The notes below the pieces were generated by a model that was given only the letters and a program-made list of their open reading frames with translations, did not search any database and had not been told where the DNA came from. DNA of 64,000 bases from Oscillibacter valericigenes (GTDB taxonomy: Bacteria > Bacillota > Clostridia > Oscillospirales > Oscillospiraceae), in NCBI RefSeq assembly GCF_021531915.1, contig NZ_JAFBIV010000003.1:62001-126000 (forward strand), written 5' to 3'. Below, piece after piece: positions 53,819-62,002 of the stretch. Made by a program: the position numbers and the translations under genes. The stretch's first letter is position 1; every line of letters begins with the position of its first letter.

Positions 53819-55231
53819 TCAGACCATCTCCCCGTACAGCGCCCAGGTATTGCTGTCCGTGATCTTCACATCCACGAACTGCCCGATCAAGCTCTTGCCG
53901 CCCTTGAGCCGCACCAGCCGGTTGCCGTCGGTGCGGGATGCCAGGGGGTACATCGGGTCGTCGCTCTCGCCGTCCACCAGCACCCGGACCGTCTGGCCGA
54001 TATAGGCCGCGTGGAGGGCGGCGGACTTGGCGTTCTGGACCTCCAGCAGCTTGTCGAACCACTTCTGCTTCTCCTGGCGGGTGGCGGGGTCCGGCATCTC
54101 CGCCGCCTTCGTGCCGGGACGGGGAGAGTAAATAAACGTAAACAAGGCGTCAAAGCCCACTTCCTCCACCAGGGACACGGTATCCATGGCCTCGGCCTCC
54201 GTCTCGCCAGGGAAGCCGATGATGACGTCGCTGGTCAATACCAGCCCGGGCATGACGGATTTGGCGTAGTTCACCAGGTCCAGGTACTGCTGCCGGGTGT
54301 ACCGCCGGTTCATCTCTTTCAGCACCCGGTCGTTGCCGGACTGGAAGGGCAGGTGCAGCTGGCGGGCCACATGCTGGCTTGCCGCCATGGTGTCAAACAG
54401 CTTCCTGGTTGCGTCCTTGGGATGGCTGGACATGAAGCGGATGCGGTACTCGCCGGGGATCTGGTCGATCTCAGCCAGCAGGTCCGCGAAGTCGTAATCA
54501 AGGTCCAGGTCGTTGCCGTAGGAGTTGACGTTTTGGCCCAGCAGGGTGATGTCCTTGTACCCGGCCTCCACCAGCTCCCGGACCTCCTGCAGCACACACT
54601 GGGGGTCCCGGCTCCGCTCCCGGCCCCGGACGTAGGGCACGATGCAGTAGGAGCAGAAGTTGTTGCAGCCGTACATGATGGAGACCCAGGCCTTGACGCC
54701 CTTCTCCCGCACCACGGGGATGCCCTCGGCGATGGTGCCGTGCTCGTCGTCCACGGAAAAGACCCGCTTGCGGCTCTCATAGACCTGCCACAAAAGCTCC
54801 GGGAACTTCCACAGGGCATGGGGGCCGAAGACCAGGTTCACCAGGGGATAGGATTTTTTGATGCGTTCGGAGACTCGGGTCTCCTGGGCCATGCAGCCGC
54901 AGAGGGCGATGACCATTTCCGGGTTTTCCTTTTTGGCGTGGGTCAGGGCGCCCAGGTTGCCGAAGACCCGGTCCTCGGCGTGCTCCCGGACGGCACAGGT
55001 GTTCAGGATCACCAGGTCCGCCTCGGCAGGCTTGTCCGTCAGGGTAAAGCCGCAGGTCTCCAGCATGCCCATGAGCTTCTGGCCGTCGGCCACGTTCTGC
55101 TGGCAGCCGAAGGTATCCACGCAGGCCACGGGGTGGGCCTCCCGGGCAGCGAACATGTCATATATCTTCTTTTCAAACTCCCGCTGACGGACAAGGTCCG
55201 CTTCGGGAACCAGTACGTTTTTGCGTTCCAA
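53819..55231 (-). CDS. miaB: tRNA-2-methylthio-N6-dimethylallyladenosine synthase
   Basis: A 470-residue radical-SAM methylthiotransferase acting on the MiaA product at tRNA A37. N-terminal cluster cysteines lie in TFGCQQNVADGQ, LNTCAVREHAEDR and ALCGCMAQE. The radical-SAM motif is YGCNNFCSYCIVPYVRG, and a C-terminal TRAM domain ends the protein. The start is a TTG with GGAGG upstream. First gene of the long miaB-mutS-...-hfq strand run. Confidence 0.96.
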   Translation of the reverse strand: MERKNVLVPEADLVRQREFEKKIYDMFAAREAHPVACVDTFGCQQNVADGQKLMGMLETCGFTLTDKPAEADLVILNTCAVREHAEDRVFGNLGALTHAKKENPEMVIALCGCMAQETRVSERIKKSYPLVNLVFGPHALWKFPELLWQVYESRKRVFSVDDEHGTIAEGIPVVREKGVKAWVSIMYGCNNFCSYCIVPYVRGRERSRDPQCVLQEVRELVEAGYKDITLLGQNVNSYGNDLDLDYDFADLLAEIDQIPGEYRIRFMSSHPKDATRKLFDTMAASQHVARQLHLPFQSGNDRVLKEMNRRYTRQQYLDLVNYAKSVMPGLVLTSDVIIGFPGETEAEAMDTVSLVEEVGFDALFTFIYSPRPGTKAAEMPDPATRQEKQKWFDKLLEVQNAKSAALHAAYIGQTVRVLVDGESDDPMYPLASRTDGNRLVRLKGGKSLIGQFVDVKITDSNTWALYGEMV

Positions 55232-55267
55232 TGTCGTTCCTCCAGAATGAGATACTTTAACTAATGT

Positions 55268-55296
55268 ATCATATCACGAAGGCCGCGGGAAAACAA
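55268..55296 (-). promoter_or_regulatory. Promoter of miaB
   Basis: TTGTTT (55296-55291), 17-bp spacer, TATGAT (55273-55268), 37 bp before the miaB start. On the + strand the EamA gene has a possible TTGCCT-N16-TATCAT promoter at 55336-55363. Confidence 0.55.
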
Positions 55297-55395
55297 CTGG
55301 AAATCGCCTTTCTTCGACTTTTTCCAGTTCCGGTATTGCCTTTTTTCTCCATTGGAGTATCATAGGAACAGCATGAAATAAAGGGGCGTTTTGTT

Positions 55396-55809
55396 ATGTG
55401 GTTTATTCTGGCATTACTTTCTGCCGTGTTCGCGGCGCTGACCTCCATCCTGGCCAAGGTAGGTATTGAGGGCGTCAATTCCAACCTGGCCACCGCCATC
55501 CGCACCGGCGTCGTTCTCCTCATGTCCTGGGGCATGGTGTTCCTGACCAACGCCCAGGGCGGCATCTCCTCCATCAGCCAGAAGAGCTGGCTGTTCCTGA
55601 TTTTGTCGGGCCTGGCCACCGGCGCCTCCTGGCTGTGCTATTACAAGGCCATCCAGATCGGTGAGGTGTCCAAGGTGGTCCCTATCGACAAGCTCAGCGT
55701 GGTTATCACCCTGGCCCTGGCCTTCCTGTTCCTTCACGAGAAATTCACCGTGAAGTCTGCCGTTGGCTCCCTTCTGCTGCTGGCGGGGACGCTGGTCATG
55801 GTGCTGTGA
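55396..55809 (+). CDS. Small EamA-family (half-size DMT) membrane protein
   Basis: A 137-residue protein with about five helices, equal to one EamA repeat (ALTSILAKVGIEGVNSNLATAIRT; WLCYYKAIQIGEVSKVVPIDKLSVV). Full DMT transporters have two such repeats, so this one probably works as a homodimer. Substrate unknown. It is a single + strand gene followed directly by a terminator, divergent from miaB. Confidence 0.88.
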   Translation: MWFILALLSAVFAALTSILAKVGIEGVNSNLATAIRTGVVLLMSWGMVFLTNAQGGISSISQKSWLFLILSGLATGASWLCYYKAIQIGEVSKVVPIDKLSVVITLALAFLFLHEKFTVKSAVGSLLLLAGTLVMVL

Positions 55810-55826
55810 GCTGTCCCGCAAATGTT

Positions 55827-55862
55827 AACGCCCCCGATGCCTACGCATCGGGGGCGTTCTGT
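55827..55862. terminator. Terminator between the EamA gene and the HPr-like gene
   Basis: A 14-bp perfect stem AACGCCCCCGATGC-ctac-GCATCGGGGGCGTT between two convergent genes. Confidence 0.85.
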
Positions 55863-55870
55863 TAGCGGGA

Positions 55871-56092
55871 TCAGACCATTTTGTTCACCAGGCGCTCGAA
55901 GGACCGGGGATTCACGTTGTCCTCGGCCACCACGTTCACCCGTTTGCCCACCAGGGCAAACAGACCCAGCAGGGAGCGGGCGTCCAGCATCACGGTATCG
56001 TCGCTGAGCCAGACCTCGTAAGGGGCCTTGCTGGCCAGATCGCTGATGCGCTCCACCTGACGGTTATCGGTAATCTGAATCGATTTTGTCAT
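55871..56092 (-). CDS. HPr-like protein lacking the phosphorylatable histidine
   Basis: A 73-residue protein with HPr-like size and C-terminal pattern (DDTVMLDARSLLGLFALVGKRV, aligning with the Ser46 region of HPr). The GLHARPA active-site segment is replaced by TDNRQVERISDLAS; there is no histidine in the protein. It therefore cannot serve as a PTS phosphocarrier and may be a regulatory or structural paralogue. Perfect AGGAGG ribosome site and its own promoter. Family assignment is moderate. Confidence 0.68.
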   Translation of the reverse strand: MTKSIQITDNRQVERISDLASKAPYEVWLSDDTVMLDARSLLGLFALVGKRVNVVAEDNVNPRSFERLVNKMV

Positions 56093-56110
56093 CTTGGTTT
56101 CCTCCTTTTC

Positions 56111-56171
56111 GGACGTGCGTTCACGTCCTGAGATCGGGGCCTATTCTACCAGCGGCGCTCCGGGAGCGCAA
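56111..56171 (-). promoter_or_regulatory. Promoter and leader inverted repeat of the HPr-like gene
   Basis: TTGCGC (56171-56166), 17-bp spacer, TAGAAT (56148-56143). The leader holds a perfect inverted repeat GGACGTG-cgtt-CACGTCC (56111-56128) just before the ribosome site, which could hide it or bind a regulator. Confidence 0.55.
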
Positions 56172-56247
56172 GGTTTATTTTTCTCATAATTATGGTACGT
56201 AATCGTTTTCTTTTTGTGCATTTTGAATGTTTCTCGAAAATAAATAT

Positions 56248-56279
56248 AAAAAATGAGAGGGGTGACCCTCTCATTTTTT
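56248..56279 (-). terminator. Terminator after the pseudouridine synthase gene
   Basis: On the - strand, stem AAAAAATGAGAGGG with its complement and a T-run, directly after the stop; symmetric in A/T flanks. Confidence 0.85.
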
Positions 56280-56282
56280 AGC

Positions 56283-57203
56283 TCATTTTCCTCTTGCTCT
56301 GCATTTTTGCAGTTGGGTTTGAAATTCCTCCGGCAGGCCGCAGAACAGCTCCACCATCTCCCCGGTGCGGGGATGGTGGAACCGCAGCCCCACGGCGTGG
56401 AGGCATTGCCCCTGCAGGCCCGGGACAGGCTTTTTGTTCCCGTAAACCGTGTCCCCCAGGATGGGATGGCCGATGTGGGCCATGTGGACGCGAATTTGGT
56501 GTGTCCGGCCGGTCTCCAGGCGGCACTCCACATAGGTGAAGCCGGGGAACCGCTCCAGCACGGTCCAGTGGGTGACAGCAGGGCGGCCGTTGGCCACCAC
56601 CGCCATCTTTTTCCGGTCTACGGGGTGCCGCCCGATGGGGGCGTTCACAGTCCCCGCGTCCTCCCGCAGATTGCCCGTGACGATGCAGCGATAAATGCGG
56701 GCCAGGGTGTGGTCCTGCAACTGTGCCGCCAGCTTCTGGTGGGCGAAGTCGTTTTTCGCCGCGATGATCAGGCCGGAGGTGTCCCGGTCGATGCGATGGA
56801 CGATGCCGGGCCGCAGCTCACCGCCGATACCGGAGAGGCTGTCCCCGCAGTGGTGCAGCAGGGCGTTGACCAGGGTCCCGTCCGGGTGGCCGGGGGCGGG
56901 GTGGACCACCAATCCCTTGGGCTTGTTCACCACGATCACGTCGGAATCCTCGTACACCACATCCAGCGGAATATCCTGGGGCACCACGTCCACCGGCTCC
57001 GGGTCCGGCAGGGAAACTTCCAGCGTCTCAGCGCCGTTCAGCTTGTAATTTTTCGCCAGAGGCTTTCCGCCGCAGGTCACCCGGCCCTCCTCCAGCAGCC
57101 GCTGGGCGGCAGAGCGGGTCACGTCCTCCAGGTTGGCCGCCAGCCAGGCGTCCACCCGCTGTCCGGCGTCCTCTTTATTCGGTTGGAGCGTCAGAAGTTC
57201 CAT
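56283..57203 (-). CDS. RluA/RluD-family pseudouridine synthase
   Basis: A 306-residue enzyme with an N-terminal S4 RNA-binding domain (DAGQRVDAWLAANLEDVTRSAAQRLLEEG across ~12-40), the catalytic motif IVHRIDRDTSGLIIAAK with the essential Asp, and RLETGRTHQIRVHMAHIGHPILGD. RluD-type members modify 23S rRNA helix 69. The ATG at 57203 lies 29 bp inside the end of lspA, with AAGGAT upstream, so the two are coupled. Confidence 0.93.
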   Translation of the reverse strand: MELLTLQPNKEDAGQRVDAWLAANLEDVTRSAAQRLLEEGRVTCGGKPLAKNYKLNGAETLEVSLPDPEPVDVVPQDIPLDVVYEDSDVIVVNKPKGLVVHPAPGHPDGTLVNALLHHCGDSLSGIGGELRPGIVHRIDRDTSGLIIAAKNDFAHQKLAAQLQDHTLARIYRCIVTGNLREDAGTVNAPIGRHPVDRKKMAVVANGRPAVTHWTVLERFPGFTYVECRLETGRTHQIRVHMAHIGHPILGDTVYGNKKPVPGLQGQCLHAVGLRFHHPRTGEMVELFCGLPEEFQTQLQKCRARGK

Positions 57204-57678
57204 TCCCGGCATCCTTTTTGTCGTATTTTTCGTAGAACCACAGGTACCAAACGGCGCCCAGGATACAGCCGCAGACGATGCACATGTCCGCCACATTGAA
57301 CACGGGGTAGGACTCCCAGAACTGGAACTGGAACATGTCCACCACGTAGCCCAGCCGGGCCCGGTCAATGATGTTGCCGATGCCGCCGGAGAGGATCAGG
57401 AAGCAGGCAGCCAGCCCCAGGGGATGGCGGACGATGCGGCGCACCAGTGCGTACAGCACCGCCAGGACGATGCAGGCGGTGACAGCCAGCAGCAGCCACC
57501 GCTGGCCGGAAAAGCTGGACCAGGCGGCACCGTAATTGTGGACGGTCCGCAGCTCCACCAGACCCGGGAGGAAGGGCATGGACTCCCCCAGGGGGAGGTT
57601 CACGGTGATCCAGTGCTTGACCCACTGGTCCAGCACCAGCAGCGCCGCCCCCAGGACGGCAAAGATCGCATATAACAT
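57175..57678 (-). CDS. lspA: Lipoprotein signal peptidase (signal peptidase II)
   Basis: A 167-residue four-helix aspartyl protease that cleaves lipoprotein signal peptides. The two catalytic aspartates are in GGIGNIIDRARLGYVVDMF and FNVADMCIV. The conserved NTGAAF motif reads NYGAAWSSF here. AAAGGAG ribosome site. It forms a translationally coupled pair with the pseudouridine synthase. Confidence 0.95.
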   Translation of the reverse strand: MLYAIFAVLGAALLVLDQWVKHWITVNLPLGESMPFLPGLVELRTVHNYGAAWSSFSGQRWLLLAVTACIVLAVLYALVRRIVRHPLGLAACFLILSGGIGNIIDRARLGYVVDMFQFQFWESYPVFNVADMCIVCGCILGAVWYLWFYEKYDKKDAGNGTSDAPTE

Positions 57679-57746
57679 GAGGATTCTCCTTTAAGCTCGC
57701 AATGATACTGACCAGTGTACACGCTTTTCCCCGGAAATGCAACCAA

Positions 57747-57778
57747 AACGGCCCGAAAGCAAACGCTTCCGGGCCGTT
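57747..57778 (-). terminator. Terminator after ileS
   Basis: On the - strand, stem AACGGCCCGGAAGC-gttt-GCTTTCGGGCCGTT followed by TT, 13 bp after the ileS stop. Confidence 0.85.
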
Positions 57779-57791
57779 GCGTATGGGATTA

Positions 57792-60548
57792 TCAGAATTC
57801 GGGCAGGGTTGCCACCACGGCAGCGCAGCGGGGGCACAGGTCGTCCTTGCCGGGCTGGGTGGAGTGCTTCCAGCAGCGGGGGCACTTGGCGCCGGCGGCA
57901 TTCTCCACAGAGGCGGCCAGCTCGCCGCCCACGGTGACGTTCACCTGAGAGACGATCAGCAGGTCAGCCAGCAGCTCACTGTCCATCTCCGCCAGGAAAG
58001 CATCCTCCGCGGGAACGGTCAGGTCCACCCGGGCCTCCAGGGCCTTGCCGATCTTCTTCTCGGCACGGGCGGCCTCCAGCACGCCGTTGACGGCGGCACG
58101 GACAGCGATGATCTTGTCCCACTTGGCCATAGCGGCTTCGTCCAGAGCGTAGTCGGCGAAGGGCTGGTTCATGTCGTTGAACACCACGTTGCGGCCGTCG
58201 TCGCCGCCGCGGTGGGGCATGGCCTGCCAGATCTCGTCGCAGGTGAAGGCCAGGATGGGCGCCATGATCTTGGTCATGGTGTCCAGGATCAGGTACAGGG
58301 CGGTCTGGGCGCTGCGGCGCTTGGCGCCGTCGGTCTCGTCGCAGTACAGCCGGTCCTTAATGATGTCCAGGTAGAAGTTGGACATCTCCACCACGCAGAA
58401 GTCGTTGACGGCGTGGGTGACGGCGTTGAACTCATAGTCGTCATAGGCCTTGAAGCACTTGACGATCAGGTCGTTCAGGCGGGTGACGGCCCAGCGGTCC
58501 AGCTCCTCCATCTGGGCGGCGGGAGTCAGGGCGTTGGGGTCGAAGCCGTCCAGGTTGCCCAGGCAGTACCGGGCGGTGTTGCGGAACTTCAGGTAGTTCT
58601 GGGAGAGCTGCTTGAAGATCTCGTGAGAGCAGCGCATGTCGGCGTGGTAGTCGGCGGAAGCGGCCCACAGGCGCAGCAGATCGGCGCCGTACTTGTCGAA
58701 GATCTCGGCGGGGTCCATGCCGTTGCCCAGGGACTTATGCATGGCCTTGCCCTCGCCGTCCACGGTCCAGCCGTGGGTGACGCACTCCTTGAAGGGAGCC
58801 CCCTGGCCGAATGCGCCCACGGCGGTCAGCAGTGCGGACTGGAACCAGCCGCGGTACTGGTCCAGGCCCTCCAGATACATGGTGGCGGGCCAGAAGCCCT
58901 GGTCCCGCTTCATGGCGGCGAAGTGGGTGGAGCCGGAGTCGAACCAGCCGTCCAGGGTGTCCTCTTCCTTCTCAAAGCCGGCGTTCTTGCCGCAGTGGGG
59001 GCAGGTGAAGCCCTCGGGCAGGATCTCCTCGGCGGTCTTGGAGAACCAGGCGTTGGAGCCCTCCTTCTCAAACAGGGCGGAGATGGCGGCGATGGTCTCA
59101 TCGGTGACGATGGGCTTGCCGCAGTCCTTGCAGTAGACCACAGGGATGGGCAGGCCCCACTTGCGCTGACGGGAGATGCACCAGTCGGTGCGCTCCCGGA
59201 CCATGGACTTCATGCGGTCAATGCCCCAGCCGGGCACCCAGCGCACGTCGTCGCAGGCGGCGCAGGCCTCGTCCTTGAAGGAGTCCACGGAGCAGAACCA
59301 CTGGGGCGTGGCGCGGAAGATAATGGGGCCCTTGCAGCGCCAGCAGTGGGGATAGCTGTGGACAATATCCTCGGAGGCAAACAGGGCGCCGCTCTCCTTC
59401 ATATCCGCCAGAATAACGGGGTTGGATTCGTCGGTGGACATCCCGGCGTACTTGCCGGCGTATTCGGTGTGCTTGCCCTGATCGTCCACGGGCACCACCA
59501 TGTCCATGCCGTAGCGCTTGCAGGTCTGGTAGTCGTCGGCGCCGAAGCCGGGGGCGGTGTGGACGCAGCCGGTACCGGAGTCCATGGTGACGTAGTCCGC
59601 CAGCAGCAGGCGGCTGGTCTTGGGCAGGAAGGGATGGTCGGCCAGCATGTTCTCGAAGAAGGCGCCGGGATGGGTCTCCACGATCTCGTAAGACTCCACG
59701 CCGCCCACCTTCATGACCTTGTCGGTCAGAGCCTCGGCCATGATATAGATCTCACCGTTGGCGTTGTTCTTGACCAGGGCGTAGCTCTCATCGGGATGCA
59801 GGGAGATACCCAGGTTGCCGGGCAGGGTCCAGATGGTGGTGGTCCAGATCACGAAGAACAGCTTGCTGTGGTCGAAACCGGGCAGCTTGCCCAGGTCATC
59901 GTGCATGGGGAACTTCACATACACGGTGGTACAGGGATCGTCCTGGTACTCGATCTCGGCCTCGGCCAGGGCGGTCTCGTCGTGGGGGCACCAGTACACA
60001 GGCTTCAGGCCCTTGTAAATGTAACCCTTCTTGTACATCTCGCCGAAGACCTTGACCTCCTCGGCCTCAAAGCCGGGGTCCATGGTGGCGTAGGGATGCT
60101 CCCAGTCCGCCAGAACGCCCATCCGCTGGAAGCCCTCGCTCTGGACTTCCATGTAGTGGCGGGCGAAGTCCCGGCAGGCGGAGCGGAAATCGGGCACGCT
60201 CATCTCCTTGCGGTTCAGCTTGTTCTGCTTGATGATGGCGGACTCGATGGGCATGCCGTGGTTATCCCAGCCGGGGATATAGGGGGTGTAGTAGCCCCGC
60301 ATGGCGTAGGACCGGGTGATGAAGTCCTTGATGGACTTGTTCAGGGCGTGGCCCATGTGGAGGCTGCCGTTGGAGAACGGAGGGCCGTCGTGCAGGTTGA
60401 ACAGGGGCTTGCCCTCGTTCTTCTTCAACAGCTCGTTGTACACGTCCTGGTCCTTCCAGCGCTTCAGCATCTCCGGCTCCCGCTTGGGCAGGCCCGCCCG
60501 CATGGGGAAGTCGGTCTTCGGCAGATTGATGGTCTTGTTGTAATCCAT
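57792..60548 (-). CDS. ileS: Isoleucyl-tRNA synthetase
   Basis: A 918-residue class I synthetase: the HIGH motif appears as SLHMGHALNKSIKD, the KMSKS loop as AMHKSLGNGMDP, an editing domain lies between, and a C-terminal zinc finger CPRCWKHSTQPGKDDLCPRC. The start at 60548 (MDYNKTINLPKTDFPMR) has AGGAG 8 nt upstream; longer in-frame starts lack one. It is expressed behind an isoleucine T-box, with a small zinc-ribbon gene in between. Confidence 0.96.
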   Translation of the reverse strand: MDYNKTINLPKTDFPMRAGLPKREPEMLKRWKDQDVYNELLKKNEGKPLFNLHDGPPFSNGSLHMGHALNKSIKDFITRSYAMRGYYTPYIPGWDNHGMPIESAIIKQNKLNRKEMSVPDFRSACRDFARHYMEVQSEGFQRMGVLADWEHPYATMDPGFEAEEVKVFGEMYKKGYIYKGLKPVYWCPHDETALAEAEIEYQDDPCTTVYVKFPMHDDLGKLPGFDHSKLFFVIWTTTIWTLPGNLGISLHPDESYALVKNNANGEIYIMAEALTDKVMKVGGVESYEIVETHPGAFFENMLADHPFLPKTSRLLLADYVTMDSGTGCVHTAPGFGADDYQTCKRYGMDMVVPVDDQGKHTEYAGKYAGMSTDESNPVILADMKESGALFASEDIVHSYPHCWRCKGPIIFRATPQWFCSVDSFKDEACAACDDVRWVPGWGIDRMKSMVRERTDWCISRQRKWGLPIPVVYCKDCGKPIVTDETIAAISALFEKEGSNAWFSKTAEEILPEGFTCPHCGKNAGFEKEEDTLDGWFDSGSTHFAAMKRDQGFWPATMYLEGLDQYRGWFQSALLTAVGAFGQGAPFKECVTHGWTVDGEGKAMHKSLGNGMDPAEIFDKYGADLLRLWAASADYHADMRCSHEIFKQLSQNYLKFRNTARYCLGNLDGFDPNALTPAAQMEELDRWAVTRLNDLIVKCFKAYDDYEFNAVTHAVNDFCVVEMSNFYLDIIKDRLYCDETDGAKRRSAQTALYLILDTMTKIMAPILAFTCDEIWQAMPHRGGDDGRNVVFNDMNQPFADYALDEAAMAKWDKIIAVRAAVNGVLEAARAEKKIGKALEARVDLTVPAEDAFLAEMDSELLADLLIVSQVNVTVGGELAASVENAAGAKCPRCWKHSTQPGKDDLCPRCAAVVATLPEF

Positions 60549-60589
60549 ATCTCTCGCTCCTATAAAATCAGTTTTCTGTGTCATGCTTC

Positions 60590-60802
60590 TTAAAAATCCA
60601 CGATCAGTTTCCGGCATTTTCGGCAGCGCCATGCCGCCGGGCGGCCCGTTTCATCCTTTGGCAGGCGGACATCGTCCGCGCCCTCCAAAAAACCGCCGCT
60701 CAAAAGTGCTTTGCCTCCGGACTGGTTGGGCGTCCAGATGCACGGCATACCGCATATCAGCCACCCGCGCTCCATAGGTGCGCCGCAGCCAGGGCACTCC
60801 AT
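60590..60802 (-). CDS. Small zinc-ribbon protein (DUF6487-like)
   Basis: A 70-residue protein starting MECPGCGAPMERGWL and ending WRCRKCRKLIVDF: two CxxC knuckles that should bind one zinc. This is the pattern of the small DUF6487/PF20097-type proteins (family name from memory). The ATG at 60802 has AGGAGG 7 nt upstream. It is the first gene after the T-box and lies 41 bp before ileS, so it is co-regulated with isoleucyl-tRNA supply; its function is unknown. Confidence 0.8.
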   Translation of the reverse strand: MECPGCGAPMERGWLICGMPCIWTPNQSGGKALLSGGFLEGADDVRLPKDETGRPAAWRCRKCRKLIVDF

Positions 60803-60825
60803 AAGCATACCTCCTCGCAAAAATA

Positions 60826-61110
60826 AAAACACCTTGTCTCCATCAAGAGACAAAGCGTTAGGAAAAACACTCTGCGGTACCACTCTCGGTTGCCGTGGCC
60901 TTGCGGACACGACCGCTCACAACCCGCCGTCACGGGCCGACGGAATAACGCTCGTCACACGTCCTTACCTACTCGCGTCGTCTTTCAGCAGGAGGCTCCA
61001 AGGTGATTTTCGCCCCCCGCGCCCGTCCGCCTTGCACCAAAACAGCGGCTCTCTTCGCGGGAACCTGAGGGGTACTCGTCCTTATCTACGCCAAAAATGT
61101 TCAATTACTG
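60826..61110 (-). promoter_or_regulatory. T-box riboswitch leader of the zinc-ribbon/ileS operon (Ile specifier)
   Basis: On the - strand: Stem I, T-box core AGAGTGGTACCGCAG (about 60886-60872), then a terminator with stem ACGCTTTGTCTC...GAGACAAGGTGT and a T-run. The specifier position reads ATC (Ile) in GAAA-ATC-ACCTTGGAG, spaced 6 nt before GAG like the other two leaders. Confidence 0.92.
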
Positions 61111-61114
61111 GTTT

Positions 61115-61142
61115 ATCATACCACGTTTTCGCCGTTTGTCAA
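61115..61142 (-). promoter_or_regulatory. Promoter of the ileS T-box transcript
   Basis: TTGACA (61142-61137), 16-bp spacer, TATGAT (61120-61115). Repeat copy D begins about 45 bp upstream. Confidence 0.65.
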
Positions 61143-61187
61143 CGGGAAAGTTGAGCAATTTGTCCCCTTTCCGGGGGCGGGGAGGGG

Positions 61188-61478
61188 GGCGCCGCTTTGC
61201 GGCGCGGGAATGCGCCCCCATTTTCTTTGGGTCTTGCCCAAAGAAAACGGCCGCGCCCGGTCAAAAGAAAGGCGCTTTCGCGCAAAGTCGGCGCCGCTGG
61301 CGCCTTTTTGCGCAAAACGAGGGGGCGTCGTGGCCGGTGCTGTGCAGACTTGCAGGCCCATACCGGGTGCGCTATACCCCTTGGGAACAGAGATGGTGCT
61401 CCGCCGCATTTGATCGTGCGGCACTTCTTTCGGAGATGGTCATCGAATAGACCAGCTTCTCTTTCCGCTGCCGCTCCC
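61188..61478 (+). repeat. Covarying-hairpin intergenic element, copy D
   Basis: P0 GCGCCGC-ttt-GCGGCGC; linker GGGAATGCGCCCCCATT; P1 CTTTGGG-tcttg-CCCAAAG; P2 GCGCAAA...GGCGCC-gct-GGCGCC...TTTGCGC. Then GTCGTGGCCGGTGC, GTGCAGACTTGCAGGCCCAT, ACCGGGTGCGC, GGGAACAGAGATGGTGCTCC, GCCGCATTTG and the tail CTTCTCTTTCCGCTGCCGCT. Same subtype as copy A. Non-coding. Confidence 0.85.
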
Positions 61479-61489
61479 TCCCCCCGGGA

Positions 61490-61740
61490 AGGGGAATCCA
61501 AAGGGGAGGGGCCGCAGCCCCTCCCCTTTGTGTCGTTTCAAGGGGGTCCGGGGGGGAATCGAGGCCCCGCATGTTTACGCGGGGTCTGCCGACGCCATTT
61601 CCTTTGGGCGTCGGCTAATCCCCCCGGGTTTCTCTTTGGGGGGCGTGGGGGACACTTCTCTTTTCAAAAGAGAAATGTCCCCCCTCTCCCCGTTCCCCTG
61701 GCCAGGGGAAACAAAAGGGCCAGCCCTTTGGCTGACCCTC
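61490..61740 (+). repeat. G/C-run hairpin tail following copy D
   Basis: A block joined to copy D: AGGGGAGGGGC...GCCCCTCCCCTTT hairpin, CGTTTCAAGGGGGTCCGGGG, GCCCCGC-atgttta-GCGGGG, CCGACGCC...GGCGTCGG, AATCCCCCCGGGTTTC and GGGGGACACTTCTC with a T/A-rich loop and its complement. Order and anchors match 39361-39690. No gene. Confidence 0.72.
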
Positions 61741-61745
61741 TCCTC

Positions 61746-61916
61746 TCACTGATACCGGTACTGCATCCCCGTGTACTGATCCACGCAGTTCAAAAACATC
61801 TCCCGGCTGCGGAATTCCAGCAGCTTGCAGCCCTCCTCCTCATGGAAGGACACGATGCGGCGGCGGGTGTCGACCCAGACGCGGAACAGGGGTTCATTCA
61901 GCACAGTCTTCTCCAT
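61746..61916 (-). CDS. Small conserved-looking protein of unknown function
   Basis: A 56-residue soluble protein (EKTVLNEPLFRVWVDTRRRI ... RSREMFLNCVDQYTGMQYRYQ). AAAGGAG lies 7 nt before the ATG at 61916; a longer in-frame start lacks a ribosome site. No domain recognised; one candidate reading is a small beta protein. It is isolated between the TraX gene and repeat D. Confidence 0.6.
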   Translation of the reverse strand: MEKTVLNEPLFRVWVDTRRRIVSFHEEEGCKLLEFRSREMFLNCVDQYTGMQYRYQ

Positions 61917-62002
61917 CGGAAGGCTCCTTTCCCAGCTTTGAAAAGTCCGTTTGCTTATAAGACGATTCTCGGAGGCGTTTTGTTTCACCTGATCTCAAAA
62001 AA

